A stretch of DNA of 25,036 nt, taken from NCBI GenBank assembly GCA_964455375.1, contig CAYVXE010000062.1, positions 1-25,036 of the forward strand, read 5' to 3'. Positions within the stretch are counted from its first letter, which is position 1. Each line of letters starts with the position of its first letter. The translations under genes were made by a program, and so were the position numbers. The notes under the pieces are model-generated. The model did not search any database and had not been told where the DNA came from. It saw only the letters and a program-made list of their open reading frames with translations. Below are positions 15,576-23,533 of the stretch, in pieces. The DNA comes from CAYVXE01 sp964455375. Its GTDB lineage: Bacteria; Zhuqueibacterota; Zhuqueibacteria; Oceanimicrobiales; Oceanimicrobiaceae.

Positions 15576-16025
15576 TTATTTAGTTCCCTCATTAAATTCA
15601 TGTGTTTCAGGATTGTAATTTTTAATATCGTAGTTACCCTCGGCCTGATATTTTGACGCACATTTTGCCATGAGAAAAGTTGCATCAAAATACCCATCTT
15701 TCGTCATTTTGCCTTCCACTAAAACTTCAGAACCATCTTTAAACGTATCTGGTCTTTCCTGTGTGTAACGCACTTTCAGTTGCTTCCCCTTCTCCTCTAA
15801 CTGAAAGAAAATTTCCAATCCATTACCGGTTTCTTCAACGGAGCCGGGAACGAGAAAACCTTTCACCCGTATGCCCTGATCTTCAGCTTTTGAACCCATT
15901 GCTAAAAGGTCCTTTATTTCGAAATAATATTTTTGATTATTGTTCAAACCAGTATAAGTAATCCAGACTAACAGCAATACGATTGTCCCGAATGTAAAAC
16001 CAATTTTTAATTTTTTGCCCGACAT
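15576..16025 (-). CDS. ccmE: Heme chaperone CcmE, CxxxY variant
   Basis: Periplasmic, membrane-anchored heme carrier for cytochrome c maturation. The 149 residues comprise an N-terminal anchor helix (about 8-25), a small beta-barrel with the RVKGFLVPGSV strand (53-63), and a flexible tail. In most CcmE the heme is bound covalently to the His of HxxxY. Here the site reads KCASKYQ, giving Cys122 and Tyr126, the CxxxY variant known from some sulfate reducers and archaea. The start has AGGAG with 9-base spacing. It lies 39 bases after rny and 21 bases before ccmF. The assignment is firm; the consequence of the Cys is known only from studies of other species. Confidence 0.93.
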   Translation of the reverse strand: MSGKKLKIGFTFGTIVLLLVWITYTGLNNNQKYYFEIKDLLAMGSKAEDQGIRVKGFLVPGSVEETGNGLEIFFQLEEKGKQLKVRYTQERPDTFKDGSEVLVEGKMTKDGYFDATFLMAKCASKYQAEGNYDIKNYNPETHEFNEGTK

Positions 16026-16064
16026 ATATTTTTTCTCCTATTTTTCATTTAGATTCATTTTGAA

Positions 16065-17627
16065 TTATGCGTAACTCACGGCTTTTGTTTCACGGATAAC
16101 GGTGACTTTAATTTGACCAGGATATTCCAGGTCCTTTTGTATTTTTTTAGCGATATCATTGGCAAGAAGGGTTGCAACCTCATCGCTGACTTTTTCCGGT
16201 TGCACCATGACCCGAACCTCACGACCGGCTGAAATAGCATACGCTTTTGACACGAGTTCAAAGGAATCGGCTACTTTTTCCAGATTCTCAATTCTTCTAA
16301 CATACCCTTCTAACGTGTCACGACGAGCTCCGGGTCTTGCTCCGGAAATTGAATCGGCGCAGGCGACGAGAACGGAAATAAGCGACGTAGCGGGTTCATC
16401 TTCATGATGTGAAGCGATAGCATTAATCACAACGGGATTTTCTTTGAATCGATTACCAATTTGTACGCCTATTTGCGTATGAGTCCCCTCCATGTCCTGG
16501 CTCATCGCCTTACCGATATCATGTAAGAGACCGGCGCGTTTAGCCAATTTTGTGTCAAGTTTGAGCTCTGCTGCCATAGAGCCCGTAAGAACCGCCACTT
16601 CTTCGCTATGCTTCAAAACATTCTGACCATAACTGGTCCGAAATTTCAAGCGGCCTAAAATTCGAATCAAATCAGGATGAATTCTTCCCACACCAATGCG
16701 AGCAATTACTTCATTGCCGGCACGCCAGATAAGCTTGTCCACTTCTTTTTCAGCAGTTCTTACGATGTCTTCAATTTTTTGCGGATTGATTTTATTATTT
16801 GCAATGACTTTTTCAATGGCCAATCGCGCAACTTCTCTTCGCACCGGATCAAAGGCAGATAAAACGACGGCTTCCGGTGTGTCATCAACAATTACCTTAA
16901 CGCCGGTGGCCTGTTCAAATGCTTTTATATTCCTGCCATCACGCCCGATAATCCTTCCCTTTAAATCTTCTGAAGGAAGGCTCACCACCGAAACCGTGGT
17001 TTCAACACAATGATCCGCAGCATTTTTTTCGATAGCAGCCGTAATGATATTTCTGGCTTCCTTATTTGCGTTTTCTTTGGATTTGTCAACGAGTTCTTTG
17101 TAAATTACCGCCGCCTCTTTTTTATATTCTTTGCGTAGATTTTCTAAAAGTAGGTTTTTTGCGTCTTCCTGACTTAATTGACTAATCCTTGAAAGTTTAA
17201 TATTTTGCTCATGGATTATTTTATGCAATTCATGTTCTTTCGTTTTAATTGCATCCTTTTGTTCCTCAAGCTCTCTTTCTTTATATTGAAACTGAGATTC
17301 CCGTTGGTTTACTTCGTTTTCTTTTTTTTGCAGTTTTTTCTCTTTTTCAGTAAAATCTCTTTCAATTTGTTCGATTTTCTTTTGCCGGTTTTTTAAGCGG
17401 TGTTCCTGCTCATCCCGTACTTTGTACCAATCTTCTTTTGATTGCAAAATAATTTTCTGTTTCGCCCGTTCGCCCTTTCGCTCAGCTTCGGTAAGAATTT
17501 CTTTTGCATGTGTCTGTGCATGTCTGATTTTATTTTTTGAGACCAAAAATGCCATGCCCCAACCAAAACCAACTAAGGCGATCGCACCAATATAATAGAT
17601 CAACATATTCAATAATGAATTTTCCAT
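16065..17627 (-). CDS. rny: Ribonuclease Y
   Basis: Membrane-anchored endoribonuclease that starts mRNA decay. From the ATG at 17627 it has 520 residues, the family length. In order: a transmembrane helix (about 9-30), a long charged coiled coil rich in Glu, Lys and Gln (about 35-180), a KH RNA-binding domain with GRIIGRDGRN (225-234), and the HD domain with H340 in LKHSEE and the LLHDIGKA motif (367-374) that binds the catalytic metals. The frame is open ten codons further to 17657, but AGGAAGG sits just before 17627, which fixes the shorter start. Upstream is an unrecognised Cys-rich protein, downstream ccmE. Confidence 0.96.
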   Translation of the reverse strand: MENSLLNMLIYYIGAIALVGFGWGMAFLVSKNKIRHAQTHAKEILTEAERKGERAKQKIILQSKEDWYKVRDEQEHRLKNRQKKIEQIERDFTEKEKKLQKKENEVNQRESQFQYKERELEEQKDAIKTKEHELHKIIHEQNIKLSRISQLSQEDAKNLLLENLRKEYKKEAAVIYKELVDKSKENANKEARNIITAAIEKNAADHCVETTVSVVSLPSEDLKGRIIGRDGRNIKAFEQATGVKVIVDDTPEAVVLSAFDPVRREVARLAIEKVIANNKINPQKIEDIVRTAEKEVDKLIWRAGNEVIARIGVGRIHPDLIRILGRLKFRTSYGQNVLKHSEEVAVLTGSMAAELKLDTKLAKRAGLLHDIGKAMSQDMEGTHTQIGVQIGNRFKENPVVINAIASHHEDEPATSLISVLVACADSISGARPGARRDTLEGYVRRIENLEKVADSFELVSKAYAISAGREVRVMVQPEKVSDEVATLLANDIAKKIQKDLEYPGQIKVTVIRETKAVSYA

Positions 17628-17675
17628 CTTACCTTCCTCATTTTGAAACAATCCCAAACCGTTGCATCCGTTGCA

Positions 17676-18110
17676 CTAAATCCAGGTTTTAATATTGGAA
17701 TTAATTTTTCTTTTAGGTCTGGAATGTATATTAGAAAATTCTATATAACCGATAATTGTTTTTGCAATGACTTCCATATTATTCTTGATTTTTTCTCCGG
17801 CACAATCAGGATTAGACCAAATACATTCCACACCTTTGCAATATTCCTTTGGCAAATCACATTTCTTCTTTTTCTGGTAAGTCGTAGATGGCATCATGTT
17901 TTGGGTTACATGTGTCCTGCTAAATTGACCTTTTTGTGTAAGATAGTGAAATTCGACCAATTTATCCCACATAAATTCATGAGCTTCCACGAGTTGCTCA
18001 CTACTACTAAAATCATCCAGGATAGGCCGAATTTCTTTCCTATTGAAAACGGCTGATATGATTGCCAATTTTTGGCTTAACAGAAGATTCTTACGTTTAG
18101 ATTTTTCCAC
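17676..18110 (-). CDS. Hypothetical protein with a Cx6Cx4Cx6C cluster
   Basis: I do not recognise this family. The 144-residue product begins with a GTG (18110) without a clear ribosome binding site. There is no signal peptide or membrane segment. The first two thirds look helical and mixed-charge (LSQKLAIISAVF, EFMWDKLVEFHYL). A basic KKKKC stretch opens a symmetric cysteine set, C84, C91, C96 and C103, spaced 6-4-6, with GVECIWSNPDC inside. The tail is basic (RPKRKINSNIK). The cysteines could bind a metal such as zinc or an Fe-S cluster, or form two disulfides; the lack of a signal peptide argues for a cytoplasmic metal site. It lies 48 bases before rny and about 30 bases after a good promoter, so it may be co-transcribed with rny. 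Coding is supported by an undisturbed frame between genes. Confidence 0.6.
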   Translation of the reverse strand: MEKSKRKNLLLSQKLAIISAVFNRKEIRPILDDFSSSEQLVEAHEFMWDKLVEFHYLTQKGQFSRTHVTQNMMPSTTYQKKKKCDLPKEYCKGVECIWSNPDCAGEKIKNNMEVIAKTIIGYIEFSNIHSRPKRKINSNIKTWI

Positions 18111-18140
18111 AAGGCAAAATCCATTAACTAATTGAATTTT

Positions 18141-18169
18141 AATATATAAAGCGTAACGACGAAAAGCAA
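18141..18169 (-). promoter_or_regulatory. Probable promoter for the Cys-rich gene and rny
   Basis: On the minus strand, TTGCTT (18164-18169) and TATATT (18141-18146) are separated by 17 bases, about 30 bases before the GTG start. The -35 overlaps a 6-bp inverted repeat (AAGCAA 18164-18169 with TTGCTT 18176-18181) at the end of the DUF2203 gene, which might also act as a weak terminator. Confidence 0.5.
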
Positions 18170-18179
18170 GTTTATTTGC

Positions 18180-18572
18180 TTAGTTCATTGAATTTTCAAA
18201 CCCGATATAATCTTCATTCCGGATAGACACTCTGTCTTTAAAATTTTCATGTATTTTATGGGTGTAGGTAATTGTATTTTCACCATAGGTCCAACATAAA
18301 AGTGTGTCTGGTATTTTCGATTTAAAATCGACTGTAAAATATCCCTTCGGATAGACGCCGAGTTCAACGATTTTTTGTGACCACTCTGTCATAATTTTAG
18401 TGTTTTCAATGTGAATTTTTGCATCAGTGGCCGATTCATAAAGCGTATGTTTAGATTTTTCTAACTTAGCCATCGTTTTTTCAGTAATAGCGATGATGTC
18501 AGGCAATAGAGCATTCGCCTGCTGTAATGTAAAACCTTTAAATCCGTCATCTTTGTCATATAAATTCATCAT
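18180..18572 (-). CDS. DUF2203 family protein
   Basis: Small cytoplasmic protein of unknown function. The 130 residues show the family pattern: FTLQQANALLPDI (14-26) at the start of a helical hairpin, a central region of charged helices, a GVYPKGYFTVDF strand (about 72-83), and the TLLCWTYGE plus HKIHENFKDR end (about 90-113). It starts at one of two adjacent ATGs (18572 or 18569) with only a weak ribosome binding site. A 13-codon reading frame with a strong site ends just before it. It is followed by the Cys-rich gene and rny. Nothing in the sequence assigns a biochemical role. Confidence 0.82.
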   Translation of the reverse strand: MMNLYDKDDGFKGFTLQQANALLPDIIAITEKTMAKLEKSKHTLYESATDAKIHIENTKIMTEWSQKIVELGVYPKGYFTVDFKSKIPDTLLCWTYGENTITYTHKIHENFKDRVSIRNEDYIGFENSMN

Positions 18573-18682
18573 TTTACTCTGATTTTGTCATTACGTTTAT
18601 AACCAAAAACACCATTTTTGTTGCCTTTCCTTCCGGCAGTCGCAGGACCTTGAGGCTATAGGCGGTCAGTTTTTGGATGTAC

Positions 18683-19855
18683 CTAATTGGAAAAAGCCTG
18701 ACTGCCTGTAATCGCCTGCCCTAAAATTAAGGTATGGATATCGTGCGTTCCCTCATACGTTAGCACGGTCTCCAGGTTGCACATGTGCCGCATGGATTGA
18801 TAATCGTCGACGATGCCGTTTGCACCAAGAATTTGCCTTGAGAGTCTGGCAATTTTTAATGCATTGTAAACGTTATTTCGTTTCGCCAGGGATATCTGAG
18901 CACTATTTACCTTTTTCTGATCCTTTATTTTTGACAATTGCAGACACAGAAGCTGCGCTTTGGTGATTTCATTGAGCATGAAAACCAGCTTTTCCTGCAC
19001 AAGCTGATGTGCAGCGATAGGTTTATCGTTAAATTGAATCCTTCCCTTTGCATAGTTTAAGGCTTCATCATAGCATGCCATAGCTGCACCAATGGCGCCC
19101 CAGGCGATTCCGAATCTTGCCTGACTCAAACACATTAGGGCGCTTTTGAGACCGCTGGTGCCGGGCAAAATATTTTCATGTGGAATCTCACAATTTTCCA
19201 TTAATAATTCGGCGGTATCCGAGGCACGTAAAGACAATTTCCCATGAATTGGTTTTGCAGAAAATCCTTTCCGATTCGATTCCACTAAAAAACCACGCAC
19301 GCCGTCGGATGTTTTCGCCCAGATCACGGAAATGTCAGCCAGCGTACCATTTGTAATCCACATTTTATTGCCATTTAGCAGCCATCCTGTTGCTGTTTTC
19401 TCAGCACGGGTCCGCATCCCACCGGGATTAGACCCAAAGTCCGGCTCCGTTAAACCAAAACAACCGACGGCATCCCCGGATGCGAGTTTCGGCAACCATG
19501 CCTGTTTTTGCTGTTCTGAACCAAACGCATGAATTGGATACATCACTAGGCTCCCCTGAACGGACACAAAACTGCGCAGGCCGCTATCCCCTCTTTCTAA
19601 TTCCTGATTGATCAATCCGTAGGAAACATTGTTCAAACCGGCACAACCGTACCCGCTTAAATTTGTACCCAGCAGACCTAACTCGCCAATTTTCGGTATG
19701 AGGTCCCGCGGAAATTCACCGGCACGGTAACAATCCCGAATGATCGGCATAAATTCATTTTCTACAAACTCACGCACCGTTTGCCGGATAAGGCGTTCTT
19801 CTTCTGTAAATAAATCGTCAATTTGATAAAAATCGAGGCTGGTAAATGTAGCCAT
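18683..19855 (-). CDS. gcdH: Glutaryl-CoA dehydrogenase-like acyl-CoA dehydrogenase
   Basis: FAD enzyme that in this subfamily oxidises and decarboxylates glutaryl-CoA to crotonyl-CoA in lysine/tryptophan or aromatic-acid breakdown. The 390 residues track human GCDH closely. E87 and R94 sit in ELERGDSGLRS, where human Arg94 holds the distal carboxylate. LTEPDFGSNPG, WITNG and GKLSLRASDTA follow, and the catalytic base is E368 in TYEGTHDIHTLILG. The family ending ITGSQAF is present. The start has GGAAG about eight bases upstream and lies 21 bases after miaB. No lysine or glutarate genes are adjacent. It is distinct from the medium-chain-type dehydrogenase at the left edge. Confidence 0.88.
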   Translation of the reverse strand: MATFTSLDFYQIDDLFTEEERLIRQTVREFVENEFMPIIRDCYRAGEFPRDLIPKIGELGLLGTNLSGYGCAGLNNVSYGLINQELERGDSGLRSFVSVQGSLVMYPIHAFGSEQQKQAWLPKLASGDAVGCFGLTEPDFGSNPGGMRTRAEKTATGWLLNGNKMWITNGTLADISVIWAKTSDGVRGFLVESNRKGFSAKPIHGKLSLRASDTAELLMENCEIPHENILPGTSGLKSALMCLSQARFGIAWGAIGAAMACYDEALNYAKGRIQFNDKPIAAHQLVQEKLVFMLNEITKAQLLCLQLSKIKDQKKVNSAQISLAKRNNVYNALKIARLSRQILGANGIVDDYQSMRHMCNLETVLTYEGTHDIHTLILGQAITGSQAFSN

Positions 19856-19876
19856 TTTTCTTCCAGTTAAATTATT

Positions 19877-21187
19877 CTAACCACAAAAATGTTCGCCGTA
19901 AAGCGTGTTGGCAGTAACATCATGAATTTCAACATCGATGAGGTCGCCCGGGTTAAAAGGTCCCTGTGGTAAAATGACCGTTTTATTCCCTTCCGAGCGT
20001 CCCATATAAGTCATTGGATTATTTTTGCTTGGGCTCTCTATGAGTACGGGCAATTTTTTACCTATGAGCTGCGTGTTTTTCTTAATGGAAATATCCTTTT
20101 GCAGGTCATTTAAGCGTACAATGCGCTCAGTCTTTTTTTCCGGCGGGACATCATCGGCATGCTTGCGATAAGCGCTGGTTTGTTTTCTTTGAGAATATTT
20201 GAACATGAATGCTGAATCGAATTTTACCTGCGTCATGACATCCAGCGTTTCCTCAAATTCATCACCTGTTTCCGTGCAAAAGCCAACGATGATATCGGTT
20301 GTCAAGGTAATTTCCGGGATCATTGTTCTGATCAAATCTACCAAATCCAGAAATTCCTTTTTTGTGTAATTTCTCCCCATTAATTGCAATATTCTGTCAT
20401 TACCGGCCTGCAGTGGAAGGTGAATATGATTACAAATTTTTGAATTATTCGCCATTATTTTCAAAAATTTGGCTGGAAAATCTTTCGGGTGCGGAGAGGT
20501 AAAGCGCACACGTTCTATGCCGTCCACTTCTGCCACCATGTCCATTAAGTCGGCAAAGTCTGCCTTTTCGTGACGATAAGAATTGACATTTTGCCCAAGT
20601 AGTGAAATTTGTTTAAATCCGTCTCTGGCGAGATGCTTTGCTTCTGCAACAACGCTTTCGGGTGAGCGGCTTCTTTCACGCCCCCGTGTGTATGGAACGA
20701 CGCAAAATGAACAGAAATTGTCACAGCCGCGCATGACCGCGATCCATGCATTGATACCAGGGATCCGTTCAGGGTAAACATCGCTGTAGTCTTCAAACTC
20801 AGACAGAGAAAAGTCGTATTCCTTTTTGCCGTTATCTGCAACTTTATTCAGCATGGATGGCAGGCGCTTGTAACTGTCCGGCCCGGCGAAAATATCAACC
20901 AGATCTTCATTTCGGTCTAAATTCCCTCTTAAATTTTGCGACATACACCCCAGCAAACCAATGATGAGATTCTTGTTTTTTTTCTTCAGATGTTTCAAAT
21001 CACCCAGTCGGGCGTATATCTTTGAGTGGGCATTCTCCCGAATGGCACAGGTGTTCAGAAAAATAACTTCAGCATCCTGCTCGGAACTGGTAAACTCATA
21101 CAGATTTTTTTTCAGAATCGCCCGAACAAGCTCCGAGTCGTACTCATTCATCTGGCATCCGTATGTTTCTATATAAACTTTTTTCAT
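19877..21187 (-). CDS. miaB: tRNA-2-methylthio-N6-isopentenyladenosine synthase MiaB
   Basis: Radical SAM methylthiotransferase that adds the ms2 group to i6A37 of tRNAs reading U-initial codons. The 436 residues are full length. The N-terminal MTTase domain has C11 (YGCQMNEYDS), C47 (NTCAIREN) and C81 (GCMSQ), which hold the auxiliary 4Fe-4S cluster. The radical SAM triad CxxxCxxC is C155, C159 and C162 in RGCDNFCSFC. LGQNVNSY and the C-terminal TRAM domain follow. CAIREN and YGCQMN distinguish it from MtaB and RimO. It lies 12 bases after mtaB and should depend on the SUF machinery encoded in this window. Confidence 0.97.
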   Translation of the reverse strand: MKKVYIETYGCQMNEYDSELVRAILKKNLYEFTSSEQDAEVIFLNTCAIRENAHSKIYARLGDLKHLKKKNKNLIIGLLGCMSQNLRGNLDRNEDLVDIFAGPDSYKRLPSMLNKVADNGKKEYDFSLSEFEDYSDVYPERIPGINAWIAVMRGCDNFCSFCVVPYTRGRERSRSPESVVAEAKHLARDGFKQISLLGQNVNSYRHEKADFADLMDMVAEVDGIERVRFTSPHPKDFPAKFLKIMANNSKICNHIHLPLQAGNDRILQLMGRNYTKKEFLDLVDLIRTMIPEITLTTDIIVGFCTETGDEFEETLDVMTQVKFDSAFMFKYSQRKQTSAYRKHADDVPPEKKTERIVRLNDLQKDISIKKNTQLIGKKLPVLIESPSKNNPMTYMGRSEGNKTVILPQGPFNPGDLIDVEIHDVTANTLYGEHFCG

Positions 21188-21199
21188 TATTTTTGTGGC

Positions 21200-22501
21200 T
21201 TAATTTAAAATTGTTCCCGAACATAAATTGTCCGGCAATAGTTCTTTAACTGCGACCGTGACAAATTTGTTCGAAAGATTCTTTGCGCTCCGTACCCCTA
21301 CTTTGACATAATTGTCAGAAAAACCCTGAAAAAAACCATTTTTATCTTCTTCCATCAAAACTAAAAGCTGTCTCCCAATATGTCCGGAATAAAACTGTTT
21401 TTTCTTTTCTTTTGAAAGCAAACGCAGTGTTTCGCTGCGGATTTTCTTTTCTTTCGGCGAAACCTGTCCCGACATTTTCACAGTGGGAGTCCCGAATCTT
21501 TCGGAATATGAAAAAACATGGAAGTAGCTTAACGGAATATCCTCAAGTCGGCGCAATGTATTTTCAAATTCAATATTTGTTTCGCCGGGAAAACCAACCA
21601 TGACATCCGTGCCGAGACACACATCCGGGATTTTTTCCTTGACCATCTCCAGAAAATCCATGTATTCTTTCACCGAATAAAGCCGGCGCATCTTTTTGAG
21701 AATGGTATCATCGCCGCTTTGCAGCGGAAGATGAAAATGATGGCACAATTTTTCCGAATCCGCCATGTGGTCAATTAACGCTTCCGGAATCGTGGTGGGT
21801 TCAATTGAACTGATGCGAATACGTTTCAGGCCAGCGATTCTCTCCAGCATTTTGATCACATCGAGCAGGCGCTTGCCTTCGTATTCATACGTACCAAGAT
21901 TTACACCGCTGAGCACAAGTTCCTGATGACCACGCTCCACCAATTGAATGGCCTCCCTTTGAATATCCCAGAAGGCACGGCTTCTTCCCCGCCCGCGTGC
22001 AAAAGGAATAATGCAAAACGAACACATAAAATCACAACCGTCCTGAATTTTCAGATTCGCCCGGGTTGCATGTTCATAGTTTCCAACAGAACCGATGGTA
22101 AAAGAGGTGCGGTTGATTTTCCCGTTGCGAACAACCGGTTCGGGTAATTTCTGTGGAATATCAATGTAGTCCGAAACCTGCATTTTCTCTTCGGTACCGA
22201 CAATTAAATCGACACCGTCGATTTGTTTAATTTCTTCAGCACCCATTTGCGAGTAACATCCGACGACTGCTACAAACGCATCCGGAGAGCGTTTGAGTAC
22301 CTGTCTGACCAATTGCCGGCATTTGGCATCAGCCTGTTCCGTAACCGTGCAGGTGTTAATCACGCATACGTCCGTCGGCTGACCGTAATCCACGATTTCA
22401 TACCCTTTTTCTTTAAATGTGTTGCTGATCAGGGAAGTCTCCGCCTGGTTTAACCGGCAGCCCAATGTATAAAATGAAGCTTTGTAACTGTTTTCTTTCA
22501 T
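21200..22501 (-). CDS. mtaB: tRNA threonylcarbamoyladenosine methylthiotransferase MtaB
   Basis: Radical SAM enzyme converting t6A37 to ms2t6A37 in tRNAs reading A-initial codons. From the ATG at 22501 it has 433 residues. YTLGCRLNQAET (C15), NTCTVTEQAD (C51) and VGCYSQ (C82) form the MTTase cluster site, and DGCDFMCSFC (C156, C160, C163) the radical SAM site. The LGCRLNQ and NTCTVT forms are typical of MtaB rather than MiaB. A GTG two codons upstream (22507) is an alternative start; neither start has a good ribosome binding site. The preceding barrel gene stops nine bases before, so reinitiation is possible. A TRAM-like C-terminal domain is present. Confidence 0.94.
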   Translation of the reverse strand: MKENSYKASFYTLGCRLNQAETSLISNTFKEKGYEIVDYGQPTDVCVINTCTVTEQADAKCRQLVRQVLKRSPDAFVAVVGCYSQMGAEEIKQIDGVDLIVGTEEKMQVSDYIDIPQKLPEPVVRNGKINRTSFTIGSVGNYEHATRANLKIQDGCDFMCSFCIIPFARGRGRSRAFWDIQREAIQLVERGHQELVLSGVNLGTYEYEGKRLLDVIKMLERIAGLKRIRISSIEPTTIPEALIDHMADSEKLCHHFHLPLQSGDDTILKKMRRLYSVKEYMDFLEMVKEKIPDVCLGTDVMVGFPGETNIEFENTLRRLEDIPLSYFHVFSYSERFGTPTVKMSGQVSPKEKKIRSETLRLLSKEKKKQFYSGHIGRQLLVLMEEDKNGFFQGFSDNYVKVGVRSAKNLSNKFVTVAVKELLPDNLCSGTILN

Positions 22502-22510
22502 TCCCACAAA

Positions 22511-23314
22511 TTACCAAAGTTTAAATAACGTGGATGTCGCTCCTACCAAAAACTGAAAATCGTATGGAGCATTGGTTATATTTATGTTCAAACCGGCATC
22601 GATGACGAATCTTGGAGAAACCGTGTAGCTTATTCCAGCCGCTCCAACAAAAATCACATTGTTTACATCCGCAGTACCTACGTCAGTTCTATTGATACGC
22701 ACATGCTGCGACAAAAAGAGTTCCGAGTATGCGCTTAATTTTGGCGTAAAACTCGTACTGCCGGTTAAAATACCCACAAACCGCGATTGATTTTGTCCCT
22801 CAGGTAAATTTGTGTTCTTAAATCCGACATTCAAATCTAAACCATAATGCCCGGTAGACTGGGAAACGATGATCATAAATGTCCAGTCGGTATTCCCTGT
22901 TCCCAGGCCTTTGTTTTCATTTGCGGTGGGAATTTTCACCGTCACGACACCTCCAAAAGTCGGCAAACCCTGCATGCCTCCACCAAAACGTGAGCGAAAA
23001 CCGAGATTCACGTCGCCAAATCCGCTTTCCGAATGTCCGTTAGAAACATGTACCAACGGAGATGCACCCACAAACAATTCAAGATTGCGCTGCAGGCCGA
23101 CCTTCAAAACCACCGGTGAATCGAAAACATGACTATCGATGGCTGACCCGAATTCAACTTCAACCCAACCAGCAGGGGTCGTCGACGTGTTGTAACTGTT
23201 CGACGGACGCTGTGGGGTTGCTGCCACCGGTTTTTGAAATAATTGACCAAAAGCGGTGGTAGAAAATGCCAACAAAATAAACACGCTAACTCGAAATATT
23301 TTTTCTTTCAACAT
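22511..23314 (-). CDS. Secreted outer-membrane beta-barrel protein, MetA-like type
   Basis: Probable outer-membrane barrel of unknown cargo. From the ATG at 23314 it has 267 residues with a clear signal peptide (basic MLKEK, hydrophobic VSVFILLAFSTTA, cleavage near AFG-Q). The rest alternates short amphipathic strands with turns, such as VVLKVGLQRNLELFVGASP and FGDVNLGFRSRFGGG, and ends in a phenylalanine-rich strand finishing with Trp. The pattern recalls the Phenol_MetA_deg/transporter group of barrels, without a firm match. An ATG at 23332 adds six residues ahead of the signal peptide; the inner ATG, preceded by GAGG 12 bases upstream, gives a better signal. It precedes mtaB by nine bases, although the two functions look unrelated. 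Confidence 0.8.
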   Translation of the reverse strand: MLKEKIFRVSVFILLAFSTTAFGQLFQKPVAATPQRPSNSYNTSTTPAGWVEVEFGSAIDSHVFDSPVVLKVGLQRNLELFVGASPLVHVSNGHSESGFGDVNLGFRSRFGGGMQGLPTFGGVVTVKIPTANENKGLGTGNTDWTFMIIVSQSTGHYGLDLNVGFKNTNLPEGQNQSRFVGILTGSTSFTPKLSAYSELFLSQHVRINRTDVGTADVNNVIFVGAAGISYTVSPRFVIDAGLNINITNAPYDFQFLVGATSTLFKLW

Positions 23315-23432
23315 TATCGTATGATGCCTCATTTTTAGCCCAAAAATACCAAATCGTGATTGAACAAAAACTCATGTTTCTGTGATCCCGACCCTGCAGT
23401 TGCCTTGCTGCATAAACGTAAGGAGGATTCTT

Positions 23433-23462
23433 GTCACCTTGAGCAAAGCCGAAAGGTCTGAC
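23433..23462 (+). repeat. REP-like hairpin repeat, copy 3
   Basis: Core GAGCAAAGCCGA with paired CCTT/AAGG, extended by GTCA/TGAC across a two-base bulge. It has the same general design and loop as the two units at 5465-5538, 18 kb away. It lies in the 219-base spacer between the radical SAM gene and the barrel gene. I see no gene in that spacer; a short frame across it (23286-23537) only translates the repeat. Confidence 0.55.
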
Positions 23463-23484
23463 ACAGGCATAGACCAGATTTCTC

Positions 23485-23502
23485 GTCAGGCATTCACCTG
23501 AC
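23485..23502. promoter_or_regulatory. Small hairpin downstream of the radical SAM/DUF2344 gene
   Basis: GTCAGG (23485-23490) and CCTGAC (23497-23502) are perfect 6-bp arms around CATTCA, about 30 bases past the stop codon. It could mark the transcript end, but no U-run follows on the minus strand, so an intrinsic terminator is not proven. Confidence 0.35.
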
Positions 23503-23533
23503 TCGAAAAGATAATTCTGGGTATAGGTTGTAA

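Noticed and set aside
17659..17675. Tandem 8-base repeat (TGCAACGG twice on the minus strand) before rny
   Set aside because: Only two units, short enough to be chance; no known regulator site recognised.
23340..23372. Bacteroidota-type promoter (TTTG with TAnnTTTG) before the barrel gene
   Set aside because: The spacing between elements is only 16 bases, shorter than usual, in AT-rich DNA; not convincing.
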